Source: Marinobacter panjinensis (lineage in GTDB: Bacteria > Pseudomonadota > Gammaproteobacteria > Pseudomonadales > Oleiphilaceae). Taken from it: DNA of 64,000 nt. The stretch spans positions 3,224,001 to 3,288,000 of the forward strand of contig NZ_SZYH01000001.1 in assembly GCF_005298175.1 (NCBI RefSeq). Direction: 5' to 3'. Numbering within the stretch: position 1 is the stretch's first letter; the number at the start of each line of letters is the position of its first letter. The notes beneath the pieces were generated by a model. That model was not told the DNA's origin and ran no database searches. It saw only the letters and a program-made list of their open reading frames with translations. Made by a program: the position numbers and the translations under genes. Positions 9,007 to 18,203 of the stretch are shown here, piece by piece.

Positions 9007-10032
9007 TCACTCAGGCCAGATGGGCGGCCACTCCCCGTTGCGTTCCGCAAACCGCTCGATCGGCTCACTCTGGTACCCGCTGTTGTACCGCGCTCTTACG
9101 CTGGCATGCACCCAGGTTCGGATCTCGTTCAGTGGGGGGATCTCCCGCACCCGCTTTCCCAGTAACCGGTATTTGCCCTTGTACTCGTTGTGCTGCTCGG
9201 CATTGGTGTGAGTAGTGGTTGGCAGGGTATCGTTGAACACCAGCTTTTGCTTTTTCGCTTCATTTGCCATCCACAGCAAGGGAATGTCGGCCAGAATGTG
9301 GCCCTGTTTGTCCGGGCCATAGCCGCCGCCGACATCAGAATGGACACCGGCGAACCAGACCTGCTCGATGTCCGTTCCGGCGCGGGGCTCCCAGAGAGTC
9401 GGCTCGAAATCCTCCCGGTGTTCGTCCAGGGACAGGGCGTGCCGTGCCGTTCTGATGTTGCTGCCGATCTCCCGGTCGTAAAACAGGTCCTGGTCTTTGA
9501 TCAGGCCGAAGAAGGTAAAGGGCAGGCCCAGAGCGCCGACGGTGTCCCACACACCCACGAACTCGATCGGGGTGCGTTCTTCAACGGAGAACTGCTGCTT
9601 CCACTTCATGGCGTGGTCGCTGTTGGCCTTGTGCTTCTTGATTTTGTAGAGCCTGAACGCGTTCTGGATCAGGTAGGCGTTTTCTTTTCGCAGAATACTG
9701 CAGTTGTTGATCATGCCGCACAGGCTGCGGGCGGTGTAGGCGCCGCGGCTGAAGCCGAACAGGAAGATGTTGTCGCCGGGTTCGTAGTTGTGGACCAGAA
9801 AGCGGTAGCCGTCCATCACGTTCTTTTCGAGACCGTGGCCGGTGGCGCCGGCGAGGAGCTCATCGTGATAGGAGCCAATGCCCCAGTCATAGAAAACCAC
9901 CTGTTCAACGCCGTTGCCATCCGTAGGCCGAATGGCGCGGGCGAACTGCAGGACGTTGGTGGGAAATTCTTCGCCAATGTTTACTTCTGGCCGGTTCCAG
10001 GTGCCATCAAAGCAGATCGCGATGCGTTTCAT
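9007..10032 (-). CDS. DUF2235 alpha/beta-hydrolase (T6SS phospholipase Tle1-like family)
   Basis: 341 residues starting MKRIAICFDGTWNRP, the diagnostic opening of DUF2235. The nucleophile elbow GFSRGAYTARSLCG (GxSxG) and the later WFAGVHSDVGGGY, which holds the catalytic aspartate/histidine region, are intact. The family includes Tle1 phospholipases delivered by type VI secretion, but no VgrG, PAAR or immunity gene is adjacent, so a secretion link is unsupported here. GGGAGG lies before the ATG. It is convergent with the ThDP gene; CTGGCCTGA/TCAGGCCAG inverted arms at 8996-9019 lie across the junction. Confidence 0.88.
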   Translation of the reverse strand: MKRIAICFDGTWNRPEVNIGEEFPTNVLQFARAIRPTDGNGVEQVVFYDWGIGSYHDELLAGATGHGLEKNVMDGYRFLVHNYEPGDNIFLFGFSRGAYTARSLCGMINNCSILRKENAYLIQNAFRLYKIKKHKANSDHAMKWKQQFSVEERTPIEFVGVWDTVGALGLPFTFFGLIKDQDLFYDREIGSNIRTARHALSLDEHREDFEPTLWEPRAGTDIEQVWFAGVHSDVGGGYGPDKQGHILADIPLLWMANEAKKQKLVFNDTLPTTTHTNAEQHNEYKGKYRLLGKRVREIPPLNEIRTWVHASVRARYNSGYQSEPIERFAERNGEWPPIWPE

Positions 10033-10307
10033 GGCGTTGACCTCCCTTCAGTAATATTCCCTTACTACTACTATAGACAATCCCACGGTTTGCGAATGAA
10101 ACACGACCCCGGCCCGAAAATCACCTCATCCCCCTCTTGTTGATGCTCCCCCACCCGCTAGTCGTTCGGGACGCCTGATAATCGACAGTGCGCTCTGGAT
10201 CAGGCTGAAGTCGACATTAGCGACTATTCTTATACAACGACGTTTTCCATGAACGACACAATCCTGACCCCGCTTCTTTTATACGCCGCCCGAGTTACGA
10301 GGTGAAT

Positions 10308-11990
10308 ATGAGCACTATGGAAAAACGCCCCCTGTACATACCTTACGCCGGCCCAAGCTTGCTGGAGATGCCACTGTTGAACAAGGGCAGTGCCTTCACG
10401 CAGAGGGAGCGCGTGGATTTCAACCTGATCGGACTTCTCCCGCAGAAGGTGGAGACCATCGAAGAACAGGCGGAACGCGCCTTCAGGCAGTATCAGTTAT
10501 GCCAGAACGATCTCGACCGGCACATCACATTGCGAGCGATTCAGGACGACAACGAGACCTTGTTCTACCGCCTGCTGGAAGATCATCTGGAAGAAATGCT
10601 TCCGATCATCTACACCCCGACGGTGGGCGAGGCGTGTGAGGAATTCTCCAACATCTACCGCAACCATCGGGGCCTGTTCGTGTCCTGGCCCGACCGGGAG
10701 CATATGGACTACCTCCTTCGAAGCGCCACCAAGGAGAAAGTGAAAGTTATCGTCGTCACCGACGGTGAGCGTATTCTGGGCCTGGGGGACCAGGGCATTG
10801 GCGGCATGGGCATTCCCATCGGAAAGTTGTCGCTGTACACCGCCTGTGGTGGCATCAGCCCGGCCAATACGCTGCCCATCATGCTTGATGTTGGCACCAA
10901 TAATCAGGCTCTGCTGGATAACCCGATGTACATGGGATGGCGCCACAAACGCATTGGTCAGAAAGAATACGACGCCTTCGTGGCCCAGTTCCTGGAGGCT
11001 GTGAAGCGACGCTGGCCCAATGTTCTGGTGCAGTTCGAGGACTTTGCCCAGAACAACGCGATGCGCCTGCTGAATCAATATCGGGATACTGCCTGCTGCT
11101 TCAATGACGATATTCAGGGCACCGCTTCGGTTTGCCTGGCCACGCTGTTGGCCGCCTGTAAAACAAAGGACGAAAAGGTCAGTGAGCAGACCGTCGCCTT
11201 CCTCGGCGCAGGGTCTGCCGGCTGTGGCATCGCCGAACAGATCATCGTGGCGATGACCAATGAAGGTTTGTCCGAGCGGGAAGCACGCGAACGTATATAC
11301 ATGGTCGACCGGGACGGGCTGCTGACCAGCGACAGCAAGGGTCTGCAGGATTTCCAGTCGGCGCTTGCCCAGGATTCGGCCCGCATAAAAGACTGGTCGG
11401 GCCGGGAATTGCTCGATGTGGTGAAACAGGTGAAGCCCACGGTGCTGATCGGCGTCTCCGGCCAACGTGGCCTGTTTACAGAGGAAGTGATCAGATCAAT
11501 GCATGCCGGCTGTTCGCAGCCGCTGGTGATGCCGCTTTCGAACCCCACGTCCCGGGTGGAGGCCACACCCGCCGACATTCTGGCCTGGACCAATGGTGAA
11601 GCTCTGGTGGCCGCCGGCAGTCCGTTCAAACCGGTGGAGCTGAACGGCAAGACCTATCCCATCGCCCAGTGCAACAACGCCTATATCTTTCCGGGCATTG
11701 GCCTCGGGGTTATCGCCGCTGGTGCCTCCCGGGTGACCGACACCATGTTGATGGCTGCCTCGGATGCGCTGGCGAGACAGGCCCCCATCGTCCAGCAGAC
11801 CGGCGAGCGGTTGTTGCCGGACCTGGCCCGTATTCAGGAAATCAGCCGCAACATTGCCTTCGATGTGGCCAGGCAGGCACAGGAAGATGGCGTTGTTGCC
11901 CTGCGTTCTGATGAAGACACCATTCGCCGGACCATAGAACGCAATTTCTGGCGCCCGCAGTACCGGCGTTACCTCAGGCGTTCAATCTAA
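10308..11990 (+). CDS. maeA: NAD-dependent malic enzyme
   Basis: 560 residues from the ATG at 10308, preceded by GAGGTG; a GTG two codons upstream is less likely. Family signatures are intact: [17 protein letters not shown] (malate binding), [35 protein letters not shown], the nucleotide-binding [15 protein letters not shown], and [15 protein letters not shown]. It decarboxylates malate to pyruvate, producing NADH, in the cytosol. Size and motifs match the SfcA/MaeA type rather than the larger MaeB fusion. Monocistronic; its stop overlaps the end of a minus-strand gene fragment. Confidence 0.95.
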   Translation: MSTMEKRPLYIPYAGPSLLEMPLLNKGSAFTQRERVDFNLIGLLPQKVETIEEQAERAFRQYQLCQNDLDRHITLRAIQDDNETLFYRLLEDHLEEMLPIIYTPTVGEACEEFSNIYRNHRGLFVSWPDREHMDYLLRSATKEKVKVIVVTDGERILGLGDQGIGGMGIPIGKLSLYTACGGISPANTLPIMLDVGTNNQALLDNPMYMGWRHKRIGQKEYDAFVAQFLEAVKRRWPNVLVQFEDFAQNNAMRLLNQYRDTACCFNDDIQGTASVCLATLLAACKTKDEKVSEQTVAFLGAGSAGCGIAEQIIVAMTNEGLSEREARERIYMVDRDGLLTSDSKGLQDFQSALAQDSARIKDWSGRELLDVVKQVKPTVLIGVSGQRGLFTEEVIRSMHAGCSQPLVMPLSNPTSRVEATPADILAWTNGEALVAAGSPFKPVELNGKTYPIAQCNNAYIFPGIGLGVIAAGASRVTDTMLMAASDALARQAPIVQQTGERLLPDLARIQEISRNIAFDVARQAQEDGVVALRSDEDTIRRTIERNFWRPQYRRYLRRSI

Positions 11991-12214
11991 CTCTCACGGG
12001 GCAGATTTCCGTGAGCGCGGTGTTTTTCAAGCGCAGCGCCGGGCTCGAAGTCCTCAAGGGTGAAATACCGGCGCATCTCCAGGGTGACATTGCCGCCGGC
12101 ATCTTCCCGCGGCCATTGTTTTGCCCACTCTATGACGTCTTCCAGCGGAAGTGGAAATCGACAGTGCGAGGAAATATCCAGGTTTTCATAACAGATCAGT
12201 TCTGCATACGGATG
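11987..12214 (-). pseudogene. C-terminal remnant of a YCII-like protein
   Basis: An open frame without any ATG, GTG or TTG start runs from 12214 down to the TAG at 11987-11989. Its translation contains FPLPLEDVIEWAKQWP and LEMRRYFTLEDFEPG, which resembles the end of YCII-related domain proteins (amphipathic helix, then a charged strand and an EDFG-like turn). The first codons overlap the end of the TauD-like gene and its stop overlaps the malic enzyme stop. The best reading is the 3' remnant of a decayed gene, but a frameshift fusion with the upstream gene cannot be excluded. Confidence 0.4.
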
Positions 12215-13284
12215 TCATCTTTCCACCGAAATCCCACACCACCGGCTAGCCAGACGCCATCCTTATTGAAGGGATGAGGGCCGTTGATATTAATATACTG
12301 GGGCAATCCAAAGTGAGGGGCCAGATCCTGTTTCGACTTGATAGTGACCCGATCCATGATCCTCAATCCCTGTTTTTCAGCCGGCAGATGAGCTTCAGGC
12401 GCTGCCCTGTGAGCGACTGCCCAGTTATCGATGTAGAGTAAGTCGCCAGTGTCATAGTGGTAACGTATCCCGTATCCCTTCTCGAAGGAGGCATTCATGA
12501 GATCGTTATAGTCATTGAAGAGCTGCTTCATTTCATCTTCCGTCAGCAAACGGAATTTATCTGCGGTTGCTGGTTCTTTCTTCAGTGTATCGATCGATAA
12601 ATCATCTTCCGGCAACCTCTCGATAACGGCACCGGTCATCCCCAGGTGAAGCCATACACTTTTTCGTCCGGAAACAGGGTGCGTGTGTACGACCGGATGA
12701 GTCACGCTGGAAGCGGAGTTGACGGAGACAAGGCGTTCCCAAAACTCCTGTTTTTCCTCCGGCAGTACGTCAAAAGCCGCTCCCTGATGAGCGAAATGCG
12801 TACCACCCCCGTGTTCAGGCGCTCGCGCCATGTAGTACGCTGAATGGGAAAACGTAGCTGCTTCAAAACTGCCATCGTTGTGCCACTGAGGGCCAACACC
12901 AAGGATTCCCTGACGGCTGTCATTGGAGCAACGGAAGATATGCCTGTTCCTTCCGGGCGTTGCAGGGTGGACACCATGGGTAGAATGAATCTGGTGAGCG
13001 CCCCACCATTTGCTCGCCTCAACCAGTTCATCAGCTGAAAGACCGGTTTGGTGTTTAAAGACGATGAATCCCCGATTCGCCATTTCCACTTCCAAAGCCT
13101 CGATGACAGGCTCGGGGAGCCTGGAACGAACATCAGCACCGTATATCTCAACGCCAAGAGGTTCCAGTTGTTTGACCGTCAACCCCTCCTTCTCAATCAG
13201 CGAAACACGGCCAGGGTCCAGTGGAGGTATTGTCGGCAGGGTGCTGCCGAATTTTCTGGACTGTTTTTGAGGTGCTTCGGTCAT
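12196..13284 (-). CDS. TauD/TfdA-family Fe(II)/2-oxoglutarate-dependent dioxygenase
   Basis: 362 residues from the ATG at 13284 (GAGGA seven bases upstream). The iron ligands are visible: HND in QWHNDGSFEAATF, and the distal histidine in NWAVAHRAAPEAHLPAEKQGLRIMDRV, which also provides the 2-oxoglutarate-binding arginine. It is ~80 residues longer than E. coli TauD, mainly at the N-terminus. Members hydroxylate sulfonates, herbicide ethers or other small molecules; the substrate is unknown. No transporter is adjacent. Its last codons overlap a gene fragment on the same strand. Confidence 0.85.
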   Translation of the reverse strand: MTEAPQKQSRKFGSTLPTIPPLDPGRVSLIEKEGLTVKQLEPLGVEIYGADVRSRLPEPVIEALEVEMANRGFIVFKHQTGLSADELVEASKWWGAHQIHSTHGVHPATPGRNRHIFRCSNDSRQGILGVGPQWHNDGSFEAATFSHSAYYMARAPEHGGGTHFAHQGAAFDVLPEEKQEFWERLVSVNSASSVTHPVVHTHPVSGRKSVWLHLGMTGAVIERLPEDDLSIDTLKKEPATADKFRLLTEDEMKQLFNDYNDLMNASFEKGYGIRYHYDTGDLLYIDNWAVAHRAAPEAHLPAEKQGLRIMDRVTIKSKQDLAPHFGLPQYININGPHPFNKDGVWLAGGVGFRWKDDIRMQN

Positions 13285-13417
13285 AAAAAAATCCTCGTGA
13301 GCCAAAGCTCACAGTAGCAGGAATCGTTTTATTTTCCTCGCTTCGGAGCGGGATGTGTTACAACATGCCCGCCTCACATCTGTAACAAACGCCATTGAAT
13401 CCTGGGAGATCCAATCT

Positions 13418-13726
13418 GTGAAACTGAAAAGTCTTATGCTCTTTCTGGCAGTGGCTGCATTGACCGGCTGTCAGACCTCATCCCACGTCTCATCAGCTGC
13501 CACTAGCGGCGAAGGCGTTACTTGCAGCAATATCTATCAGGCTTTTTCCGCCTATAAACAGGACCGTCAATCTGCCGAGACCTGGACTCAACTGGCCCAG
13601 CTGATCAGCCCCACCGCTGGCAGCTACGCTGATATGGGCGTACAGACTGCCGCCAGGTATTACGATCAGATCAAGGCGACCACTGATCTTGCGCTTGCGG
13701 TGCGCGGTTGCCAGCCGGTTCAGTGA
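13418..13726 (+). CDS. Small putative lipoprotein
   Basis: 102 residues from a GTG at 13418, with GGGAGA upstream. The N-terminus is a lipoprotein signal (KLKSLMLFLAVAALTGC) with the lipobox LTGC, so the cysteine at residue 18 is the likely lipidation site. The mature part is ~85 residues, rich in Ser/Thr at first and then helical (NIYQAFSAYKQDRQSAETW). No family is recognised. It stands alone between the dioxygenase and the methyltransferase. Confidence 0.75.
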   Translation: MKLKSLMLFLAVAALTGCQTSSHVSSAATSGEGVTCSNIYQAFSAYKQDRQSAETWTQLAQLISPTAGSYADMGVQTAARYYDQIKATTDLALAVRGCQPVQ

Positions 13727-13752
13727 GGCAACCGGGGTGACCGTTGCCGGTG

Positions 13753-14367
13753 TCACTTCCGGGCAACGAGAAACACCGATGTCTTATTTGGCTGCCACTC
13801 GTATTCGATGCTGAAACCAGCGTTGGTCAGCATCGATACCAGCGTGTCCCGGTTAAAGCGATTCACAAACGGAGCCAGCCCCACCATCTGCATGGCCGGA
13901 ATCAGCAGCCGCCAGAGAACCAGAAGGTCGGCCACCAGCGCGGTACTGGAAACAAAAATGCCGCCCGGCCTCAGCACCTCGTAAACGCGGGAAACTGCCA
14001 CTTCTGCATTTTCCAGCAGATGCAGGATGTTCAGCCCCAATACGGCATCAAAGCTTTCCGGCTCCAACTCCAGACTCTCCAGCGTTCCCTGCTGAAAGCG
14101 TACATTCTCAACGCCGGCATCGCGGGCCTTCTGCGCGGCTATATCCAGCATCTTGCCGGATATGTCGGTAGCGAGAATTTCTTTCACGTAGGGCGCATGA
14201 GTAAGGGCGGTGCTGCCGGTGCCACAGCCGAATTCCAGTACTGACCAGTCTGGCCGGAAGTACCCTTGCGTAATGGCCAGTTTCTTCTGATAGGTGTCGA
14301 CATCCCGCACCGGGCTTTTCGCATAGCGGCGTGCAGTCTTGTCCCAGAACGTTTTCGAGTCCTTCAC
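13753..14367 (-). CDS. Class I SAM-dependent methyltransferase
   Basis: 204 residues. Motif I of class I methyltransferases is clear (VLEFGCGTGSTAL, residues ~43-56), followed by ATDISGKMLDIA (motif II acidic region) and FDAVLGLNILHLLEN (post-motif III). It resembles small UbiE/Methyltransf_11-type enzymes of unknown substrate. The start MKDSKTFWDKTARRYAKSPV is typical of this group. It is convergent with the lipoprotein gene and followed upstream by the PRPP synthetase, 66 bases away on the same strand. Confidence 0.88.
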   Translation of the reverse strand: MKDSKTFWDKTARRYAKSPVRDVDTYQKKLAITQGYFRPDWSVLEFGCGTGSTALTHAPYVKEILATDISGKMLDIAAQKARDAGVENVRFQQGTLESLELEPESFDAVLGLNILHLLENAEVAVSRVYEVLRPGGIFVSSTALVADLLVLWRLLIPAMQMVGLAPFVNRFNRDTLVSMLTNAGFSIEYEWQPNKTSVFLVARK

Positions 14368-14433
14368 CTGTTGGGCGCTCCTCGTGGATGAGAACGTTTT
14401 TGTGTGGGCATGCTGGCTACCTGTTTAGCGTAC

Positions 14434-15384
14434 TCAGTCCGTATGCAGCTCCCGAACCGCCTGTGCAAACAGTCCAGCCACAGCAATGGTGGTGACCTGG
14501 CCCTGTTCCTCCGGTTCCTGCTGCGGTGTCACGCTGTCTGTAATGAAAAGCTGATCCATGGCCCCCGCGCGGTAAAGTTGGTCCGAACCCGGCCCGAACA
14601 GGGCATGGGTGATGACCCCGAACACTTTGGTGGCGCCCTTGTTCTTGCAGGCCTCGGCGGCGCGCAGCAGGGTGGTGCCGCTGGCCACCATATCGTCGAC
14701 GATGATGGCAACCTTGCCTGTCATATCCCCTACTACGGCATCGCCGGTGATTTTGCCTTCGCTTCGCCGCTTTTCCAGGAAGGCGGTGGGTGGCTGTTCG
14801 CCAGTGGTATCGGCCCAGGCATCCCGGAACCGGTCCACGCGTTTGGTGCCACCGGCGTCCGGGGAAACAATAACGACATCCTCGTTACCGATACGGTCCA
14901 TGATTGCGTTGACGAACAGGCTGCGGGCTTCCAGGTGCACCGTCCGGCAGCGGAAGGCGTTGTCGAATGCGCCCTGGTTGTGAACTTCCAGTGCCACCAC
15001 GCAGTCCACGCCCATGGCTTCGAACAGTTGCGCCACGTAGCGTGTAGTGACCGGGTCCTGACTCTTGGAACGACGGTCCTTACGGGCATAGGCCAGATAC
15101 GGCACCAACGCAGTGACGCGCTTCGCGCCGGCATCTTTGATGGTGGCAATGAAAAACAGCAGGCGCAGCAACTTGTCGTTGACGCTCAAACTGTTCTCGC
15201 CAAACAGGGTGTGAAGAACGTAAACGTCCCGGCCCCGCAAACTCTGCTGTGGCCGGGACTTGTGTTCGCCATCTTCAAAGGCGCGATCCTCAATGTCGGC
15301 CAGATTCACCCCGAGCTGTGAGGCAACGGCATGGCCAAACGCCTGACTACCTTCCAGGGCAAAGAGTACCGGGTCGCTGTTCAT
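14434..15384 (-). CDS. Divergent ribose-phosphate pyrophosphokinase paralogue
   Basis: 316 residues, the length of Prs. Recognisable parts are the ATP/ribose region (ALVPYLAYARKDRRSKSQDPVTTR) and the PRPP loop (AIIVDDMVASGTTLLRAAEA). Compared with housekeeping Prs, several hallmark segments differ: LEVHNQGAFDNAF replaces the usual DLHAxQIQGFF, and VDDMVASGTT replaces VDDMIDTxGT. It is therefore probably a second, non-housekeeping PRPP synthetase or a related phosphoribosyl enzyme, not the canonical prsA, which normally neighbours ispE and a tRNA gene. Confidence 0.82.
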   Translation of the reverse strand: MNSDPVLFALEGSQAFGHAVASQLGVNLADIEDRAFEDGEHKSRPQQSLRGRDVYVLHTLFGENSLSVNDKLLRLLFFIATIKDAGAKRVTALVPYLAYARKDRRSKSQDPVTTRYVAQLFEAMGVDCVVALEVHNQGAFDNAFRCRTVHLEARSLFVNAIMDRIGNEDVVIVSPDAGGTKRVDRFRDAWADTTGEQPPTAFLEKRRSEGKITGDAVVGDMTGKVAIIVDDMVASGTTLLRAAEACKNKGATKVFGVITHALFGPGSDQLYRAGAMDQLFITDSVTPQQEPEEQGQVTTIAVAGLFAQAVRELHTD

Positions 15385-15410
15385 ATCGTTTCCTTGCTGG
15401 TATTTGTTCG

Positions 15411-16097
15411 TTACCCGCCTTCGCGGAAGCGCCGGATAAAGGCCTCGGATTCCGCGACCGACTGTTCCATATTGCGAATCAGCTCATCTACGTCCTGGCG
15501 GATATCCACCAGTTCGTTCTCCAGGGCACCGATCGCCTGGGCGTTCAGGTTATGTTTGAGATACAGCACCTGATCCTGAAATGCCTGCAGCACCGGGTCC
15601 ATGCGCTCTTCGGCCGCGTGCATGCGGCGGATCAGCTGGCCGTACTGAGCGCGGGTCTCATCAAGCTGCTGCTCGCTGCTGCGCCGCAGAGAGGCACTCT
15701 CATATTTATCGAGTTCATCCTCCCATTCATCGAACAGATCTTCCGCAACATCCTCCACCTTCTCGATGCGGTCGCGGACTTCATCGGCGCTCGACTGGCT
15801 GTCTTCGTAGGCATCGCTGATCTCGGCATACCGTTCCGTGAGCTCGGTATCCGGCGTATCCACCACGCTCTGGAAGCGCTCCAGCGATGAGCGAAAGGTT
15901 TCCTGGGCGTCATTCTGGCTGTCCCGCGCGTCTTCCACCCGGTCTACCAGGATGTCGCGCTTTTCATACCCGAATTTTTCCATGGTGTCGTAGTACAGAG
16001 AGGAACACCCGCCCAGAAGCGCAACGCTGAGCAGCAACGGCCCCAGCCGCCGGGCACCGGATGGTAATATTGAACTGACAGTGACAGGGCTGGACAT
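15411..16097 (-). CDS. DUF2959 lipoprotein, coiled-coil
   Basis: 228 residues from the ATG at 16097 (AGGAG upstream). The N-terminus is a lipoprotein signal with lipobox LLGGC; after the cysteine comes SSLYYDTMEKFGYEKRDILVDRVEDARDSQ, the DUF2959 signature. The rest is a highly charged alpha-helical region with long coiled-coil stretches (~60-220). DUF2959 proteins are periplasmic and uncharacterised. It is 26 bases upstream of the PRPP synthetase paralogue on the same strand, so the two may be co-transcribed. Confidence 0.88.
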   Translation of the reverse strand: MSSPVTVSSILPSGARRLGPLLLSVALLGGCSSLYYDTMEKFGYEKRDILVDRVEDARDSQNDAQETFRSSLERFQSVVDTPDTELTERYAEISDAYEDSQSSADEVRDRIEKVEDVAEDLFDEWEDELDKYESASLRRSSEQQLDETRAQYGQLIRRMHAAEERMDPVLQAFQDQVLYLKHNLNAQAIGALENELVDIRQDVDELIRNMEQSVAESEAFIRRFREGG

Positions 16098-16216
16098 AAG
16101 TAGTCTCCTGTTGAGGCACGGGTGCGAGTCTGGAAAGTGAAGCATGGCGACGGGACGCTGACAAGCGCTGATTCAGGCGCCGGCTTCCCGGGACGGTTCA
16201 AACGGGAGGACATCCG

Positions 16217-17050
16217 ATGAGCAAGGAAAGCAAGCAAGAAACCCCTGATACAAACCCCGAGGACGAAGAGGAGCTGAAACGGGAGCGATACGAACTGCTT
16301 CAGCGCCTGGAGGACTGGCTGGAAACGCCCATGCTGGTTCTGGCCTTCGTATGGCTGGTGCTATTGATTGTGGAGCTGGTTCGGGGTGAAAGCCCGCTGT
16401 TTTATTATCTCGGCACCACTATCTGGGTCGTTTTCATTATCGATTTTATTGTGAAGCTGGTCCTGGCCCCGGACAAGACCGACTACATGAAGGGTAACTG
16501 GCTGACCGCCATTGCCCTGCTGCTCCCCGCCCTGCGGATCTTCCGCATCTTTCGCGTATTCCGGTTGCTCCGCGTGGCCAGGGCAGGGCGCGGGTTGCGG
16601 CTGGTGCGGGTGGTGAGTTCGCTGAACCGTGGGATGAAGGCGCTGGGCGCCAGCTTGAGCCGACGGGGTTTCGGGTATGTGATCGCCCTGACGGTGCTGG
16701 TCACCTTCGCTGGCGCAGCCGGCATGTACGCGTTCGAGAGCGAGATACCCGGCGGCCTCGACAGCTACGGCGAGTCGCTATGGTGGACGGCCATGATCAT
16801 GGCGACAATGGGCTCGGAGTACTGGCCGCAAACCGCCGAGGGGCGTGTGCTTTGCGGGTTCCTGGCGCTGTATGCCTTCGGCGTCTTCGGCTACGTGACA
16901 GCGACGCTGGCCACCTTCTTCGTGGGTCGCGACGCCGAGAGTAACGACGCCGAACTGGCCGGGGCCAAACAAATGATCGCACTCCGGGATGAGGTGAGCG
17001 CTTTACGCAGTGAGATACGCGCCCTGTCGCGGCAACCGCCGCAATCGTGA
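16217..17050 (+). CDS. Voltage-gated-like ion transporter (six-helix channel) with unusual pore
   Basis: 277 residues: a charged N-terminus, then S1-S6-type segments from ~38 to ~235. The S4-like helix is arginine-rich (RIFRIFRVFRLLRVARAGRGLRLVR, residues ~98-122). The pore loop reads WWTAMIMATMGSEYWP, with TMGSEYWP where K+ channels have TVGYGD and bacterial Na+ channels TLESWS. A C-terminal coiled-coil (ALRDEVSALRSEIRAL) probably tetramerises the protein. Ion selectivity cannot be assigned. GGGAGG precedes the ATG; divergent from the DUF2959 gene. Confidence 0.88.
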   Translation: MSKESKQETPDTNPEDEEELKRERYELLQRLEDWLETPMLVLAFVWLVLLIVELVRGESPLFYYLGTTIWVVFIIDFIVKLVLAPDKTDYMKGNWLTAIALLLPALRIFRIFRVFRLLRVARAGRGLRLVRVVSSLNRGMKALGASLSRRGFGYVIALTVLVTFAGAAGMYAFESEIPGGLDSYGESLWWTAMIMATMGSEYWPQTAEGRVLCGFLALYAFGVFGYVTATLATFFVGRDAESNDAELAGAKQMIALRDEVSALRSEIRALSRQPPQS

Positions 17051-17058
17051 CATTGTCG

Positions 17059-18099
17059 TCAGGCCGGGCTGGCCTCCCGGTAGGACACCATGCGCTGTTT
17101 GTCCTCGTCCCAAAGGGCAAACCGGAAGCAGTCAACAATGTCGCCGGGTGCCAGGGTCGTTACCAGCGGTGATTGCAGTTCCGGTATCGCGTCCATCACT
17201 TCGGGAAGGCGGTAGAAGGGAATACGAACGTTGAGATGGTGAATGTGGTGGTAGCCAATATTCCCGGTAAACCACTGCATGACCTTGTTCATCCGCATAT
17301 AACTGGAAGACTCCATGGCCCCCCGGTAATAGGTCCAGGCTTCAGGTGAAGCAATCAGCATGCGCCGGAAACTGTGCTGGGCAAAAAACAGATAGCATCC
17401 CATCGCAGAGGCAAGGGTGATGGGCAGCAGGACGACAAAGAACACCAGGCTGAACCCGCCCAGCAACCACAGCACGGCGATCAAACCGAAATGACTGACC
17501 AGTGCTGTCAGGGAATCCATATGATTGCGGGGGTTCTTCAGCAACGGCAGGAGCGTAATGTTCAAACCGAACACAACGGGGTAGCTCAACAGCACCACCA
17601 GGGGATTGCGCTGTGCGCGATAGGTAAACCGCTGCCACGGCGTTGACTCCCGCCACATCTGGGCCGTTATCAGCGGAAAGGCACCCACACTGGCATCCGA
17701 AATCTGGCCCACATGGCCGTGGTGATAGTTGTGGCTGGCAAGCCAGGAGCGTGTTGGTGTCAGCATCAGGGCGCCAAAGCCATGGAAGAGCCAGTAGGCA
17801 ATGCGGGAGTCCTGGAGAATCGCCCGGTGCAGGTAATCGTGAAAGGTGATGAAGGCGCGCACCATCAGCAGGGCGCCTAACACCGAAAACACCACCCTGA
17901 GGGGCCACCACTGGATCAGCCCGGCGGCCGTCAGTGCGGCAATCATTAACACAAAAGTAGAGCCAACGAGCCACCAGCTTCTGGCAGTAGACTCTTCAAC
18001 ATAAGGCTTCGTGGCCGCGAGCAACTCCCGGCCTACCCGGATGCCTTCGCTGTGTTCCGGCAAGCTGTCGTCCGGTTCCCGGTCAGTTTCCTGACGCAT
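17059..18099 (-). CDS. Membrane fatty acid desaturase / hydroxylase family protein
   Basis: 346 residues with hydrophobic pairs at ~45-85, ~170-190 and ~205-240, and the three histidine boxes of the di-iron membrane desaturase family: HDYLH (~89), HNYHHGH (~122) and HHIHH (~283). GGGAGG precedes the ATG. Its likely reaction is O2-dependent desaturation of acyl chains in the inner membrane, perhaps for membrane fluidity. Regiochemistry cannot be read. It is convergent with the ion channel gene, with 8 bases between them. Confidence 0.9.
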   Translation of the reverse strand: MRQETDREPDDSLPEHSEGIRVGRELLAATKPYVEESTARSWWLVGSTFVLMIAALTAAGLIQWWPLRVVFSVLGALLMVRAFITFHDYLHRAILQDSRIAYWLFHGFGALMLTPTRSWLASHNYHHGHVGQISDASVGAFPLITAQMWRESTPWQRFTYRAQRNPLVVLLSYPVVFGLNITLLPLLKNPRNHMDSLTALVSHFGLIAVLWLLGGFSLVFFVVLLPITLASAMGCYLFFAQHSFRRMLIASPEAWTYYRGAMESSSYMRMNKVMQWFTGNIGYHHIHHLNVRIPFYRLPEVMDAIPELQSPLVTTLAPGDIVDCFRFALWDEDKQRMVSYREASPA

Positions 18100-18203
18100 G
18101 GCATGTCACCTCCCTGCCTACAAAATTAGATCTTTTGGGAGGTAATTTCCAATGGCATTGTACCCCTCGCGGGCCGGTCCCACAGCATCGTCAGCCGTAG
18201 CTG

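Noticed and set aside
9007-10032. Type VI secretion effector module around DUF2235
   Set aside because: No VgrG, PAAR, adaptor or immunity gene is adjacent.
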